Assembly (NCBI RefSeq): GCF_010435915.1
Contig: NZ_JAAFZH010000001.1
Coordinates: 434,001-498,000, forward strand
Length of the DNA: 64,000 nucleotides
Direction of reading: 5' to 3'
Source: Spirosoma terrae
Lineage (GTDB): Bacteria > Bacteroidota > Bacteroidia > Cytophagales > Spirosomataceae
Positions 1-8,863 of this stretch are shown here, piece by piece; the first letter of the stretch is position 1; the number at the start of each line of letters is the position of its first letter. The translations under genes were made by a program, and so were the position numbers. Under the pieces are notes generated by a model that saw nothing but the letters and a program-made list of their open reading frames with translations, did no database searches and had not been told where the DNA came from.

Positions 1-633
1 TTTTTCAGAATTTGGTCGCTGACGTAGGCGTATCCAATTATCGGATTCCGGTAAGCGCACGAACATCAGTAAAGAGACCAATACCGGAATTATTCCTAGC
101 CAGAACGCTTGACGCCACGGTACCAGGCCTGCATTGAGGCCGCCAGTGGCCACAATACCTACCGGAAACATAACGGCCAGAATACCTAGGACCACCGCCC
201 GGCTCTTTTCTGGCCAGATTTCTGACAGATAGACGGTAGTCAGTAGCAATACACCACCTACGCCAGCGCCTGTCAAAAATCGGCAGAGTAGCATGATAGG
301 CCAGCTAGGCGCAAAAACGGTCAGTACCATAGCTATACCGTAAAGGAACGTAACGAAAGCAACGGCCCGCGCCCTTCCTATCCGATCGCCCACTAGACCA
401 AACAAAAGTCCACCGGCCATCCAGCCGTACAAAAAAGCAGCACTGATATAGGCTCCCACGTCGCCCAACTGAGCTTCAGAAACCGATTTTCCAAGCAGTT
501 CCGGTATCGCAACCGGCAAAAACGTTGCCATGAGCGTAGAGGCTGTCCCGCCCAGCAAGTAGGAAAGAGAGCACAAACTAAAGGCGAACCAGTCGGCACG
601 TAGTGTTTCCGGTTTTGTTAAGGTTGCTTCCAT
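1..633 (-). CDS. MFS transporter, N-terminal part (cut by window edge)
   Basis: This is the N-terminal 211 residues of a major facilitator superfamily permease; the reading frame is open to base 1, so the C-terminal half lies outside the window. It starts at an ATG at 633 (N-terminus MEATLTKPETLRADW). Alternating hydrophobic helices are visible, with the MFS loop 2-3 signature in the form GLVGDRIGRARAV, and an LPESDNW segment at the start of the central loop, as in sugar or aromatic-acid proton symporters. It should sit in the inner membrane and import or export a small solute by proton coupling; the substrate cannot be read from the sequence. It follows the TonB receptor on the same strand, separated by a perfect 17-bp inverted repeat, so outer- and inner-membrane transport may be linked. 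That link is inference. Confidence 0.9.
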   Translation of the reverse strand, partial: MEATLTKPETLRADWFAFSLCSLSYLLGGTASTLMATFLPVAIPELLGKSVSEAQLGDVGAYISAAFLYGWMAGGLLFGLVGDRIGRARAVAFVTFLYGIAMVLTVFAPSWPIMLLCRFLTGAGVGGVLLLTTVYLSEIWPEKSRAVVLGILAVMFPVGIVATGGLNAGLVPWRQAFWLGIIPVLVSLLMFVRLPESDNWIRLRQRPNSEK

Positions 634-641
634 GGTTTTAG

Positions 642-710
642 TGATAGACTGTGTGAATAAAAAATCACCGATAAGCGATTCACTCATTCTATCATTCACA
701 CAGTCTATCA
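642..710. repeat. Perfect 17-bp inverted repeat between receptor and transporter
   Basis: Arms TGATAGACTGTGTGAAT (642-658) and ATTCACACAGTCTATCA (694-710) are exact reverse complements around a 35-base loop. The right arm abuts the receptor stop codon, and the left arm lies 8 bases before the transporter ATG at 633. Neither side has a strong T-run, so an intercistronic RNA hairpin or a regulatory site is as likely as a terminator. Confidence 0.75.
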
Positions 711-3503
711 TTATTTAAGTCCCTGATCAAACACGAGTGATACGTAGTAGAGGCCGCCTACTGCCGGAGAACCATACGACTGCACGACGTACTGATTCGT
801 CAGGTTGTTGGCGCCAAGTTTGAGCACCGTTTTTAGCGATGGCATCCGATAGTTTACCTGCGCATCGAGTAGGTGATAAGCTGGTACGGGACCCGGAATA
901 AGCGAGTTAAACGAACCTACCCACTCAAAGCTTTCCTGCCAGTGCCACGCTACGTTAAAGCCGATATTTGGGGCAATGTTGCGATGGCCAATCGTTACGT
1001 TGGTTTTAAACCGGGGCGTGTTGAAAGCCGCTACGTTGTTAGGATCAGCGTTGCGAATATCAAACGCTGACCAGGTTCCGTTGGCCCCAATTTGATACCC
1101 ACCTGTAGTCCGATACGTCAGGCCGAGTGTTGCTCCCTGGGCTGCTACTTTATCAGGAGCGTTGGTGTAAAGCTGGAAGGCCTGCACCCGACCGCTTAAA
1201 ATATCCTGCGCGGCTGCCGGATTGGGTTTGCCATCTGAACCTAGCACGGGACTTTGGGGACGTAACACGACCGTGTTGAGAATGAAGTTGTTATAAACGC
1301 CGTAATAGTAATTGGCGTCAATCGACAGATTACTGCTAAGGAGTCCGCGATAACCAACTTCGAAACTATTGACGCGTTCGGGAGCAATGTACGGTACGTT
1401 CGATTTCTGCAATTTGTCCTTATTGTTCAGTACTGCCTGCTGCGGGCCTACCTTATTAACATCGGCGCCAAAGCCCGCTCCGAACTGATTTACGCTCGCG
1501 GCTGTATAGGAATTTTCATACACATCCATGCCCGCGCTGTTGCTGGGAGCCCCGCCCAAAATCGTGATAGGGCCAACATTGAGTTTGATGAATTGATCGG
1601 ATGGGGTAGGGTTGCGGAAACCTGTCTGGTAACTCGCCCGGAAATGATGCCGGTCGGTTGCCGAAAATACAGCTGAAGCTCGTGGCGTGAAATAACCCGC
1701 GAAGTTCTGGTTTTTATCGTACCGGCCTGATACGGTTAGTTTAAGCTTATCGGCTAAAAACGCCTTGCTGATCTGGGCAAACGCTCCGTATTCATGATAG
1801 AGAATCCGTCCGCCTTTGTCGTCGAACAACGTACCGTTAGTGAACAGGCTATATTGTCGGAAATTGCCACCAACCAGCACTTCGGCTACGTTGTTGAGGG
1901 CTGAGGTGAGATTGTATTGACCATCGGCATGCCACATGCTTGTTTGGCTCAGAATACCAGCGCCGGCCAGCCCCTGAATAGCAGTTAGCCGGTTTTTTTG
2001 TGCTTCGTATTCGGTCGTACCGGGGAGTAGTCGACCCTGGTCAGCAAAAGAGCGGGCGGCTGTATGGTTGTTGCCTGCCACATTGGCTATGGTGCCGCCG
2101 TAAGCCGCAGCGTACCGGCTAAACCACGTATCGTCGGCTTTATCGGGTGTTACTACGTTGCCGTTCAGGTCACGAACCCATGTCCGGTTAATCTGCTGAC
2201 CCAACGACCGCGTGTTATATGAGTCGTGTGAATCCTCAGCGTTGCTATACCAGCGTACAAAAAACTGCTTGCCCCGTAATTCTAGTCGGTGTTGTGTGAG
2301 CGAAAACCCATTGACCGAAAAGCGGTTAGAACCTGTATAGTTGGCGGTGCCTTTTGCGTAATTAAAGGCATAAATGGCTTCCAAGGCTGGAGTGATTCGG
2401 TAATGAAGCGCGCCATTTAGTTTTAGGCTGTACACATTATAATCAGTCAAGTCCTTCTCCAAGTATCCGGTTCGCGACACTTGTCCGGCACCCGTCAGTG
2501 TTCTGACCACCTCGTCGCCGTAAATATTCAGTCCATTACGAGCTGGATTTTGTCTCCCACGCTGCTCGACGGGCGTGGACTGGTTTACGTCGGTATAATG
2601 GGTTGCAAACCAGTCGAGCCCCCACATGTAAGACGCATTCAGTTTGAAAGCCAGCTTGTTGTTGAAGGCTTTGGCATAGCGAATCGCATGATCGTTATAA
2701 ATAGCGGCTCCTGTCGGTCCGGCGTTCCGGTTGGGGTCATTGAGGTGGTTTACACCGACTTTTGCCTGAACGCTCAACCCCTGATACGTAAATGGATCTT
2801 TGCTGGTCATCAGCAACGCGCCGTTGAAAGCGGCTGGACCATACAACGCCGATGCTGCACCCGGTACAAGTTCTACACTTTCGGCATCTAAATCGCTCAG
2901 TCCGAACATATTTCCCACGGAGAATCCGAATCCGGCGGGCTGATTATCGACACCGTCAATGAGTTGCAGAAAACGGCTATTCCCGGTGCTGGCAAAACCC
3001 CGCGTGTTAATCTGTCGATAGGTCAGACCGCTCGTTACCATATCAACGCCTTTGAGGTTATTAATGCCCTCGTAGAACGTAGCGGACGGCGTTTCACGAA
3101 TGCTGCGACTATCCATTTTTTCAATCGTTACGGGGGCTCTGACCAGTCGTTCTTCAACGCGTGAGGCTCCAACCACCACTTCGTCTAATTCACTGACCGA
3201 TGGGTTCAGGTAAATACTGAGCGGAGCATTTGTGTCGGTTACGGTAACTGTCTGTGGTTCATAACCAATCATCGAGATACGTAGCGTAATGGGTCCTTTA
3301 CGATTAGCGGAGACAGAGAAATGGCCATTGTTGTCTGTAACCGTACCCGAGGTCTGGCCTTTGGCGGTAATGGTGGCGCCAGCGAGTGGCTTGTGCGAAA
3401 CAGGGTCCATAATTGATCCCGTTACGTTCACCGATTGGGCTAGTGTAAGGGTACTAATAAGCCAGAACCATGCGCAAAGCAAGGCGTACTTCTTTATGTT
3501 CAT
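711..3503 (-). CDS. TonB-dependent outer-membrane receptor
   Basis: This 930-residue outer-membrane active transporter takes energy from TonB/ExbBD. In order it has a signal peptide ending near LTLAQS, a carboxypeptidase-regulatory-like beta-sandwich (about residues 25-110, with KPLAGATI and GTVTDNNGHF), a plug domain (about 115-235, with the typical ALYGPAAFNGALL segment) and a long beta-barrel ending in YYVSLVFDQGLK. It has no STN domain and no SusD partner, so it resembles siderophore, metal or cofactor receptors more than glycan SusC proteins. The next genes on the strand are an MFS permease downstream and an AhpD-like protein upstream. The ligand is unknown. Family assignment is firm; substrate class is inference. 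Confidence 0.93.
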   Translation of the reverse strand: MNIKKYALLCAWFWLISTLTLAQSVNVTGSIMDPVSHKPLAGATITAKGQTSGTVTDNNGHFSVSANRKGPITLRISMIGYEPQTVTVTDTNAPLSIYLNPSVSELDEVVVGASRVEERLVRAPVTIEKMDSRSIRETPSATFYEGINNLKGVDMVTSGLTYRQINTRGFASTGNSRFLQLIDGVDNQPAGFGFSVGNMFGLSDLDAESVELVPGAASALYGPAAFNGALLMTSKDPFTYQGLSVQAKVGVNHLNDPNRNAGPTGAAIYNDHAIRYAKAFNNKLAFKLNASYMWGLDWFATHYTDVNQSTPVEQRGRQNPARNGLNIYGDEVVRTLTGAGQVSRTGYLEKDLTDYNVYSLKLNGALHYRITPALEAIYAFNYAKGTANYTGSNRFSVNGFSLTQHRLELRGKQFFVRWYSNAEDSHDSYNTRSLGQQINRTWVRDLNGNVVTPDKADDTWFSRYAAAYGGTIANVAGNNHTAARSFADQGRLLPGTTEYEAQKNRLTAIQGLAGAGILSQTSMWHADGQYNLTSALNNVAEVLVGGNFRQYSLFTNGTLFDDKGGRILYHEYGAFAQISKAFLADKLKLTVSGRYDKNQNFAGYFTPRASAVFSATDRHHFRASYQTGFRNPTPSDQFIKLNVGPITILGGAPSNSAGMDVYENSYTAASVNQFGAGFGADVNKVGPQQAVLNNKDKLQKSNVPYIAPERVNSFEVGYRGLLSSNLSIDANYYYGVYNNFILNTVVLRPQSPVLGSDGKPNPAAAQDILSGRVQAFQLYTNAPDKVAAQGATLGLTYRTTGGYQIGANGTWSAFDIRNADPNNVAAFNTPRFKTNVTIGHRNIAPNIGFNVAWHWQESFEWVGSFNSLIPGPVPAYHLLDAQVNYRMPSLKTVLKLGANNLTNQYVVQSYGSPAVGGLYYVSLVFDQGLK

Positions 3504-3581
3504 GAGTTGAAATGCTTGGTATAATTTCCGTAGCTCACACCGCGGGTAGGGCTACGTATCGATTTTATGGTAAATGATTGA

Positions 3582-4142
3582 TCACTTTTGCGGAGCCGGA
3601 TAGCCTCCTGGCGGACGATTGTAGCCCCGATTGACGATGCGGTCGCCCAGCGTGTCGTAATAGGCCGGATCGGTCGGCGTAACGGTAGCCATGCCATCTA
3701 CGTACTTGTTATACAGACAAAACAGCGCGGCAATCAGTACCGTATCGTGAATTTCGCGGTCGGTAGCACCAGCGGTATGGGCACGATCAACGGCTTCCGA
3801 CGTAACGGCGCGGCCAGACTTTTGCGTCTGTGCGGCAATTTGTAATAGCGCTTTCATCTTCTCGCTGATGGGAGCCGTTTCAATATCCGCTTTTACGGCA
3901 GCCGCTGTTTGGTCTTCACCCAGCAGTAAATCGGCGGCTTTGGTGTGAGCAGCGTTGCAAAAGTTAGTGCAGTTGCGCGACGAGACGAGGGCCGCAATTA
4001 ATTCTCGTTCGCCCTGCGTCAACGTCGATTCGCCACGTAGCAGAATTTGGGTTAGTTCCCGAATCGGCATAGCCGTATCGAGTCGGTATTCGAGCAAGCC
4101 CGTGATGCCCGGTAAATGATCTGGTAGAGGAATATGAGGCAT
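3582..4142 (-). CDS. AhpD/carboxymuconolactone-decarboxylase-like protein
   Basis: This roughly 186-residue all-helical protein is of the alkylhydroperoxidase AhpD-like type. The signature NCTNFCNAAHTKAA places two cysteines and a histidine where AhpD-like peroxidases keep their redox centre; the spacing is CxxxC rather than the classical CxxC. Family members reduce peroxides with thiols or act as decarboxylases, so the exact reaction is open. The reading frame extends upstream to a GTG at 4226, but that extension is Thr/Ala-rich and does not look like the family. I place the start at the ATG at 4142 (MPHIPLPDHLPG); an ATG at 4169 is the alternative. It precedes the TonB receptor on the same strand by about 80 bases and may be co-transcribed with it. 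Confidence 0.8.
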   Translation of the reverse strand: MPHIPLPDHLPGITGLLEYRLDTAMPIRELTQILLRGESTLTQGERELIAALVSSRNCTNFCNAAHTKAADLLLGEDQTAAAVKADIETAPISEKMKALLQIAAQTQKSGRAVTSEAVDRAHTAGATDREIHDTVLIAALFCLYNKYVDGMATVTPTDPAYYDTLGDRIVNRGYNRPPGGYPAPQK

Positions 4143-4492
4143 GATATAAGTCAATATTGGGGCAGCCATAACCGCTACGTCTGTATGGGCTGTGGTTGCC
4201 GTGGTGGTTGTTAACAAATGGAGCACACGCCGTTTTTAAACGCTTATACAGCGCTCGGAAACGGCCAGAATGATTCTGGAACCGTTCTTTTCAGAACAAG
4301 AGATGTTATTGGAGAGTGTAGGAATTCTGTTCGTTGCCGGGTGAGTGTGGAGGCATAACGCAGCTGTCTTTGGCTAAATTGAGTTTTGTAGGCCATAGCG
4401 CGTTCCTGTCGTTACGTATAGCGTTACGACAGTACGTCCAGACGCTACGTAGCGACAGACTGCGATTGCTCAAAACAAACAGTAAATCCGAA
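4143..4492. other. Intergenic spacer with two palindromic sites rich in TACGTA
   Basis: No gene is supported here. Two symmetrical sites lie close together: 7-base arms CTGTCGT/ACGACAG (4406-4412 and 4426-4432), and the perfect 12-base palindrome CGCTACGTAGCG (4443-4454). The spacer separates the AhpD-like gene from the upstream 179-aa gene and may hold the promoter of the former. Short words built on TACGTA recur through the window, so these sites may simply be a dense patch of that signal. Confidence 0.5.
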
Positions 4493-5032
4493 TCAGGCTT
4501 CGGGCGGTGGCGATGTGACCCGTGTGGCTAGTTGACGGAGCAGAAACGGTCTTTCAGGAATGCGACTATTGTTCTGCCAGTTGGGCGAATAGAAACTGAA
4601 AGCCAGTCGTGGAGTTGGAGAATATTCTTTCAGCAGCAATTTCAGCAACGTATTGGCTTTCTTGGGGGAGTCGCTTGAGCTCGTTACGTGCTCCTGCATA
4701 AATGCCAATAAATCACTCTGCCAGAATGAATTACTTTCTGTTTGGAAACCGGCAATGTGCAACGTATCACCCTGAATGCTCATGCTTATTACCGAATAGT
4801 ATTGGCCTCGGTATGTAAACCCATCCGACGTAGTGCGGCTGATTGCGTTGACATCGGGCTTGTCTTTGAGCGGGATCTGAAAATCGACGATACTATCGAC
4901 AGAGCGGTATACCAGTAGTCGTTGCGAAAGGTCGTGTTCAGCCTGCCACCACGTGCCTACACATACCAGTACGTACGCTAACGTATGGTATAGGAGTAGG
5001 ACCGACAAACCGATTGATATCGCTTTCTTCAC
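4493..5032 (-). CDS. Membrane-anchored protein of unknown function
   Basis: I do not recognise this 179-residue protein. It begins MKKAISIGLSVLLLY, followed by hydrophobic sequence to about residue 29, so it has either a signal anchor or an uncleaved signal peptide. The rest is a small periplasmic domain of mixed strands and helices, with a Pro-rich tail ending TSPPPEA. There are no obvious catalytic motifs and no lipobox. It lies upstream of the AhpD-like gene and TonB receptor on the same strand, but a 350-base gap makes co-transcription uncertain. Coding status rests on a clean ATG start, a plausible export signal and natural composition. Confidence 0.7.
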   Translation of the reverse strand: MKKAISIGLSVLLLYHTLAYVLVCVGTWWQAEHDLSQRLLVYRSVDSIVDFQIPLKDKPDVNAISRTTSDGFTYRGQYYSVISMSIQGDTLHIAGFQTESNSFWQSDLLAFMQEHVTSSSDSPKKANTLLKLLLKEYSPTPRLAFSFYSPNWQNNSRIPERPFLLRQLATRVTSPPPEA

Positions 5033-5237
5033 GAGGATGGTTCAGGGAAAAATTTTCCAATAATAATACTAAATTCAAAACAAAGCTACGGCTCTGTCCG
5101 CTCGCCGAAACATTGATCGGTTCGAGGCCAGTTGTAGAAGATGCATTTGGTTTGAAAACAGTACGTGTAGCCTGATGCTGGTTATCGGTTAAAACGGCCT
5201 TGCTAGCCAGGAAATTGGGCTTGCTTCCCTGAAACTC

Positions 5238-5924
5238 CTATGTCTTCCGCCGGGTCTGTATGGCTTTGACCCACTCCTTTTCTTGGCAACGGGGGCAGGT
5301 CGCCTGTTCGGCGCTAAGCTCTTCAACCTGACCGCAATTGGTACAGGCATACTGGCCCGGTTGTGTAATGAGTAATGATTTTTGTCGGTATAATTTCGGC
5401 AGGATAGGAAGCCCCGGTTTGACTTCCTCATCCTCAAAGTAAAAGAAACTAACCTGGCCGTTAGTTTCCAAAATGGCCGTCTGCACCTGACCAACGTGCT
5501 CAATATTTTGCTGACGCATTTCGGCAAAAAACTCATCTTTGGCATATGTGTGGTCACTGGTTGCAATCAGTACAAATTGTCCGTCCTCAATAATATAGAG
5601 CGGATCGCCTTCCAGTACACTCTCAAAGCGTTCATTTTTGGCAGCTATGTACGTAATGAGCCGATAAAAGGAAAGAATAGTAATGAAGACGATAACAGCC
5701 GGCAGAATAGCATTGTCGGCGTTCACCATCGGGTCGCCCGCTGCCGAGCCTAACCCGATAATAATGGCTACTTCGAAGATAGATAGCTGTCGGATACCTT
5801 TCTTCCCTGATAATCGCAAGAACACCAGAATCAGGGTAAACATGACCAGCGTTCTCAGGACAATTTCAATGGCTAAGCTCCAGTCTAAGTCGTTAATAAA
5901 AATAGTATTCCAGTTAAAATCCAT
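5238..5924 (-). CDS. DUF421 (YetF-like) membrane protein with C-terminal zinc ribbon
   Basis: This 228-residue protein has three N-terminal membrane helices (about residues 18-95, with RLSGKKGIRQLSIFE and GLGSAAGDPM typical of DUF421). The cytosolic YetF-type domain follows (about 100-170, with EGDPLYIIEDGQ). A C-terminal module has two CxxC pairs, CTNC and CPRC, spaced like a zinc ribbon (about 190-215). YetF-type proteins are widespread and poorly understood; some are linked to spore or stress phenotypes. The zinc ribbon suggests metal-dependent binding to a partner or nucleic acid, which is inference. It is a single gene, divergent from the Wzi-like gene. Confidence 0.88.
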   Translation of the reverse strand: MDFNWNTIFINDLDWSLAIEIVLRTLVMFTLILVFLRLSGKKGIRQLSIFEVAIIIGLGSAAGDPMVNADNAILPAVIVFITILSFYRLITYIAAKNERFESVLEGDPLYIIEDGQFVLIATSDHTYAKDEFFAEMRQQNIEHVGQVQTAILETNGQVSFFYFEDEEVKPGLPILPKLYRQKSLLITQPGQYACTNCGQVEELSAEQATCPRCQEKEWVKAIQTRRKT

Positions 5925-6207
5925 GATGCATGCGTCTGGCTGTTTGGCTGAAAGAGTGGGTAAAATAGGACTGTCGTATCATGAATTTTACGTAAAACGT
6001 AGACCAGTGAGTTTCAGTACAATATAGACTACCGAATAAACAGATTAATGTTTGTTAAAGTCTATATTCCGTGAAATTGAGATATATTTTCGAGCGGAAT
6101 GGCTGATAAAGAATTTATGGATACGGGATAGGATAGAAGCTTAAACATAACTACCCGCAATCTGATTTTCCTTGGCTTAGCTGAGTCGGCGCATAGAATT
6201 AGTTGAT

Positions 6208-7689
6208 ATGACAATACGTCTATTTATTAGTCTCATACTTCTTTACAGTCATACGGCATTAGCGCAGTTTCTGCCGGGGTGGAAGCATTCGGTCGAGTCT
6301 GCCAGTATCATTGCGCCCTCAGCCAATATTCCATTTTTCTTACGTGCGAATCAAAACGGGACAATTCCCTTAAGTGGTTCGTTTAGTTCGCTGAGATTGG
6401 CTACTGTAAAAGATTATCAGACTCAAACCGATACGTTACCACATCAAAAAAAACGGTTCGACTGGGGCGTTGGGATCAAAGGTATTGCTACAATTAGTGC
6501 TCCTTCCTTGTATAAAATCCCTACCCTTCTACTGCCCGAAGCTTACCTGAAAATCAAGTGGGGCAAGGTCGAATTATTGGCTGGCAAACGTCAGGAAGTG
6601 GTTGGGTTGGGCGATACGTTGCTAACCTCCGGTTTTGTGGTTTGGTCCGGTAATGCGCTTCCTATTCCCAAAATCCAGATTCACACCCCCGATTTTGTTG
6701 AACTAGGCTTTACAAAAAAGTTACTGGCCTTTCGGGCGGGCTATGCGCATGGATGGTTTGCCAATAGCTACATACGCGGTAGTTATCTGCATCAGAAGTA
6801 TCTATATGTTCGGTTGGGTAAGCCAAACTGGCGGGTGCGGGTAGTGGCTGGTCTGAATCATCAGGTGCAGTGGGGTGGCCATGCCGACTATCTGGTTGGA
6901 ACTCCGTTGGCTGTTAACGGACACCTGCCAACATCGTTTCAGGATTATCTGTCGCTCATAACCGGACGTTATCCAGAGGCCTTACAAAATGACCGATTTA
7001 CCGATTTTGATGGCACCAATCGAATTGGCAATCACATTGGCAGCTATGATATTGCGGTTGAGTGGCGGCAATCCGATCAAAACTGGTTATTATACCACCA
7101 GCATATATACGAAGATGCCTCTGGTCTTGCGCTACAAAATGTACCCGATGGTTTGACAGGACTTCGTTTTCAAAAGACAAAGTTGTCGTCGGCTAAGTTT
7201 CAGTTGAAACGCTGGGTTCTGGAGTGGCTTCAGACCACCAATCAGAGTGGTGATACGTTCGATCAAACGGCTCGTTATCAGGGGGCAGATAATTACTTCA
7301 ATCATAGCCAATATCGCGAAGGATGGACGTATCAGGGGCGTACGATTGGGACGCCGTTTATAGCGCCCTATACCGAAATGGCGCCGGATGTTGCGAATCT
7401 GGGGGGCAGTTTTTTTCCGAATAATCGACTTACTGCCTGGTACACGGCCCTGGAAGCCGCTTTTTATAAGGGACCTACCATTCAAACCCGGCTGGCATAC
7501 AGCCGAAATCTAGGGACATTCAGCAAGCCATATCCGCATCCTTTTGATCAATTTTCTGCTTCGGTAGCGGTCCGATGGGCGGTTTTGCCCGTAAAAGGTT
7601 TAGCGATAACGGTAGCTGGGGCCGTAGATGAGGGCACGCTTTTAACCCGCTCGGCAGGTAGTTGGATAAGCCTCCAAAAAACCTGGTGA
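6208..7689 (+). CDS. Wzi-like capsule assembly outer-membrane protein
   Basis: This 493-residue protein has a cleavable signal peptide (MTIRLFISLILLYSHTALAQ). A beta-barrel-type sequence follows, with alternating hydrophobic strands and many aromatic girdle residues. The pattern matches the Bacteroidota branch of the capsule assembly Wzi family, including FFLRANQNGTIPL near the N-terminus and the GKRQEVVGLGD segment. Wzi proteins sit in the outer membrane and help attach or organise capsular polysaccharide. The glycosyltransferases and ABC exporter about 5-12 kb downstream give a loose thematic link, but there is no operon. A DUF421 gene lies divergently upstream, with a 283-base AT-rich spacer between them that should hold both promoters. 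Confidence 0.82.
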   Translation: MTIRLFISLILLYSHTALAQFLPGWKHSVESASIIAPSANIPFFLRANQNGTIPLSGSFSSLRLATVKDYQTQTDTLPHQKKRFDWGVGIKGIATISAPSLYKIPTLLLPEAYLKIKWGKVELLAGKRQEVVGLGDTLLTSGFVVWSGNALPIPKIQIHTPDFVELGFTKKLLAFRAGYAHGWFANSYIRGSYLHQKYLYVRLGKPNWRVRVVAGLNHQVQWGGHADYLVGTPLAVNGHLPTSFQDYLSLITGRYPEALQNDRFTDFDGTNRIGNHIGSYDIAVEWRQSDQNWLLYHQHIYEDASGLALQNVPDGLTGLRFQKTKLSSAKFQLKRWVLEWLQTTNQSGDTFDQTARYQGADNYFNHSQYREGWTYQGRTIGTPFIAPYTEMAPDVANLGGSFFPNNRLTAWYTALEAAFYKGPTIQTRLAYSRNLGTFSKPYPHPFDQFSASVAVRWAVLPVKGLAITVAGAVDEGTLLTRSAGSWISLQKTW

Positions 7690-7846
7690 GCCGTTCTCTG
7701 GTTATGACTAAATTATGCTCTGATCCAGAAAATAAAGCAATTAGCTTCTGAGACAAATCTTCAGATACTTTGTAGAAATTATCCTCTTCTTTGGTGAAGG
7801 TTGCAGATCGTGACTTTTACCACTTAACCAATTTATAGCGCTGACG

Positions 7847-8326
7847 ATGACTGCTTTAATGACTGCGATCAACAGAAATAATTTGCCCCTTGTTGAAGAA
7901 CTGATTCAGAACGGAGCCGATGTTAATGAACTGGATGGAAATCAGGATGCGCCATTAGTGATGGCGGCTTATAAGGGGTACGATAAAATTGTCAAAGCGT
8001 TATTAGAAGCCGGGGCCGACGTAACGGCGGTTGATCCGGGTATGAAAGCTACCGCTCTCCATGCCGCTGCCTATGCTGGTCGAACAGATGCGGCTAAACT
8101 CCTGATCGAACATAATATCGATATCAACAAACAGGGGCCTTATAACGGATATACGGCCTTACACGATGCCATCTGGCAGGATAATATCGACATCGTTAAA
8201 TTACTGTTAGCCGCTAATGCCAATTTAAATTTGCTGTCGCACGATGGACAATCGCCCTTAGAGTTTGCTAAGGCAAAGAAGCGGAAAGAGATCATTGCCT
8301 TGATTCAGAATAAGTTAATTGGTTAG
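7847..8326 (+). CDS. Ankyrin repeat protein
   Basis: This 159-residue cytosolic protein is made almost entirely of about four ankyrin repeats. Typical cores are MTALMTAINRNNLPLVEELI, LVMAAYKGYDKIVKALLEAG, ALHAAAYAGRTDAAKLLIEH and ALHDAIWQDNIDIVKLLLAA. Ankyrin repeats bind proteins; no enzymatic domain or signal peptide is present, so its partner is unknown. It is a single gene, with a Wzi-like gene upstream on the same strand and a convergent small ORF downstream. The stop codon sits inside the 12-base palindrome GGTTAGCTAACC (8321-8332), which may help termination. Confidence 0.92.
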   Translation: MTALMTAINRNNLPLVEELIQNGADVNELDGNQDAPLVMAAYKGYDKIVKALLEAGADVTAVDPGMKATALHAAAYAGRTDAAKLLIEHNIDINKQGPYNGYTALHDAIWQDNIDIVKLLLAANANLNLLSHDGQSPLEFAKAKKRKEIIALIQNKLIG

Positions 8327-8373
8327 CTAACCTGCAAAATAGTACGTAGTAGCTAGGTTTAGCCGCCGAGAAA

Positions 8374-8664
8374 TTAATTGTCGATGGCTACCGGGTTAAA
8401 TTGATCTACTCTGATCAATGAGGCAAACAATGCTTTCTTTTCGGTCTGGTCACCGTGATTGAAAACTCGAAAGCTATTCCAGCCGACATAAGCTGTGTTG
8501 CTGTTGATTTCCAGATACCCCGCCGAGGACTGCCCATCCAGTTTGGGTAAATAGATAACCGTGAGCGTAACAGCAGGCTGTTGTTTAGGGTAAAATGTCC
8601 AGGTTAGCCGCATCGCATTCAGGATTACGTAACAAGATACTGTATTTACTAGTCCAGCAAACAT
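8374..8664 (-). CDS. Possible small protein of unknown function
   Basis: This 96-codon ORF lies convergent to the ankyrin gene. From an internal ATG at 8613 (MRLTWTFYPKQQP) it would give 79 residues of beta-rich sequence with SAGYLEINSNTAYVGWNS; the longer form adds a hydrophobic N-terminus. Composition is protein-like and no better gene occupies the space. There is no recognised domain, and it may not be expressed. Treat it as a candidate. Confidence 0.4.
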   Translation of the reverse strand: MFAGLVNTVSCYVILNAMRLTWTFYPKQQPAVTLTVIYLPKLDGQSSAGYLEINSNTAYVGWNSFRVFNHGDQTEKKALFASLIRVDQFNPVAIDN

Positions 8665-8863
8665 TTTACGCTGCCGCCCTATCCTATTCTCCCAAACAAA
8701 TTTGCTCGGATAGTTATTACTACTTGAAATGGGACACGGAGATATAAGTAAGTGAACGCTTGCTGCTAGGCCAGGTACTTATAAACGCGAGTCTCTGCGA
8801 CAAAGGATTAAATAATCATATTTTAAGGGTAGAGAAGATCGATAGACTTACTTTTACAGGCAG

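Noticed and set aside
2481..2891. 136-codon ORF on the plus strand inside the TonB receptor gene
   Set aside because: It is a shadow of the receptor reading frame; no export or domain signal.
8321..8332. Palindrome GGTTAGCTAACC at the ankyrin stop codon as a regulatory operator
   Set aside because: It spans the stop codon and is only 12 bases; a chance or termination-related origin is likelier.
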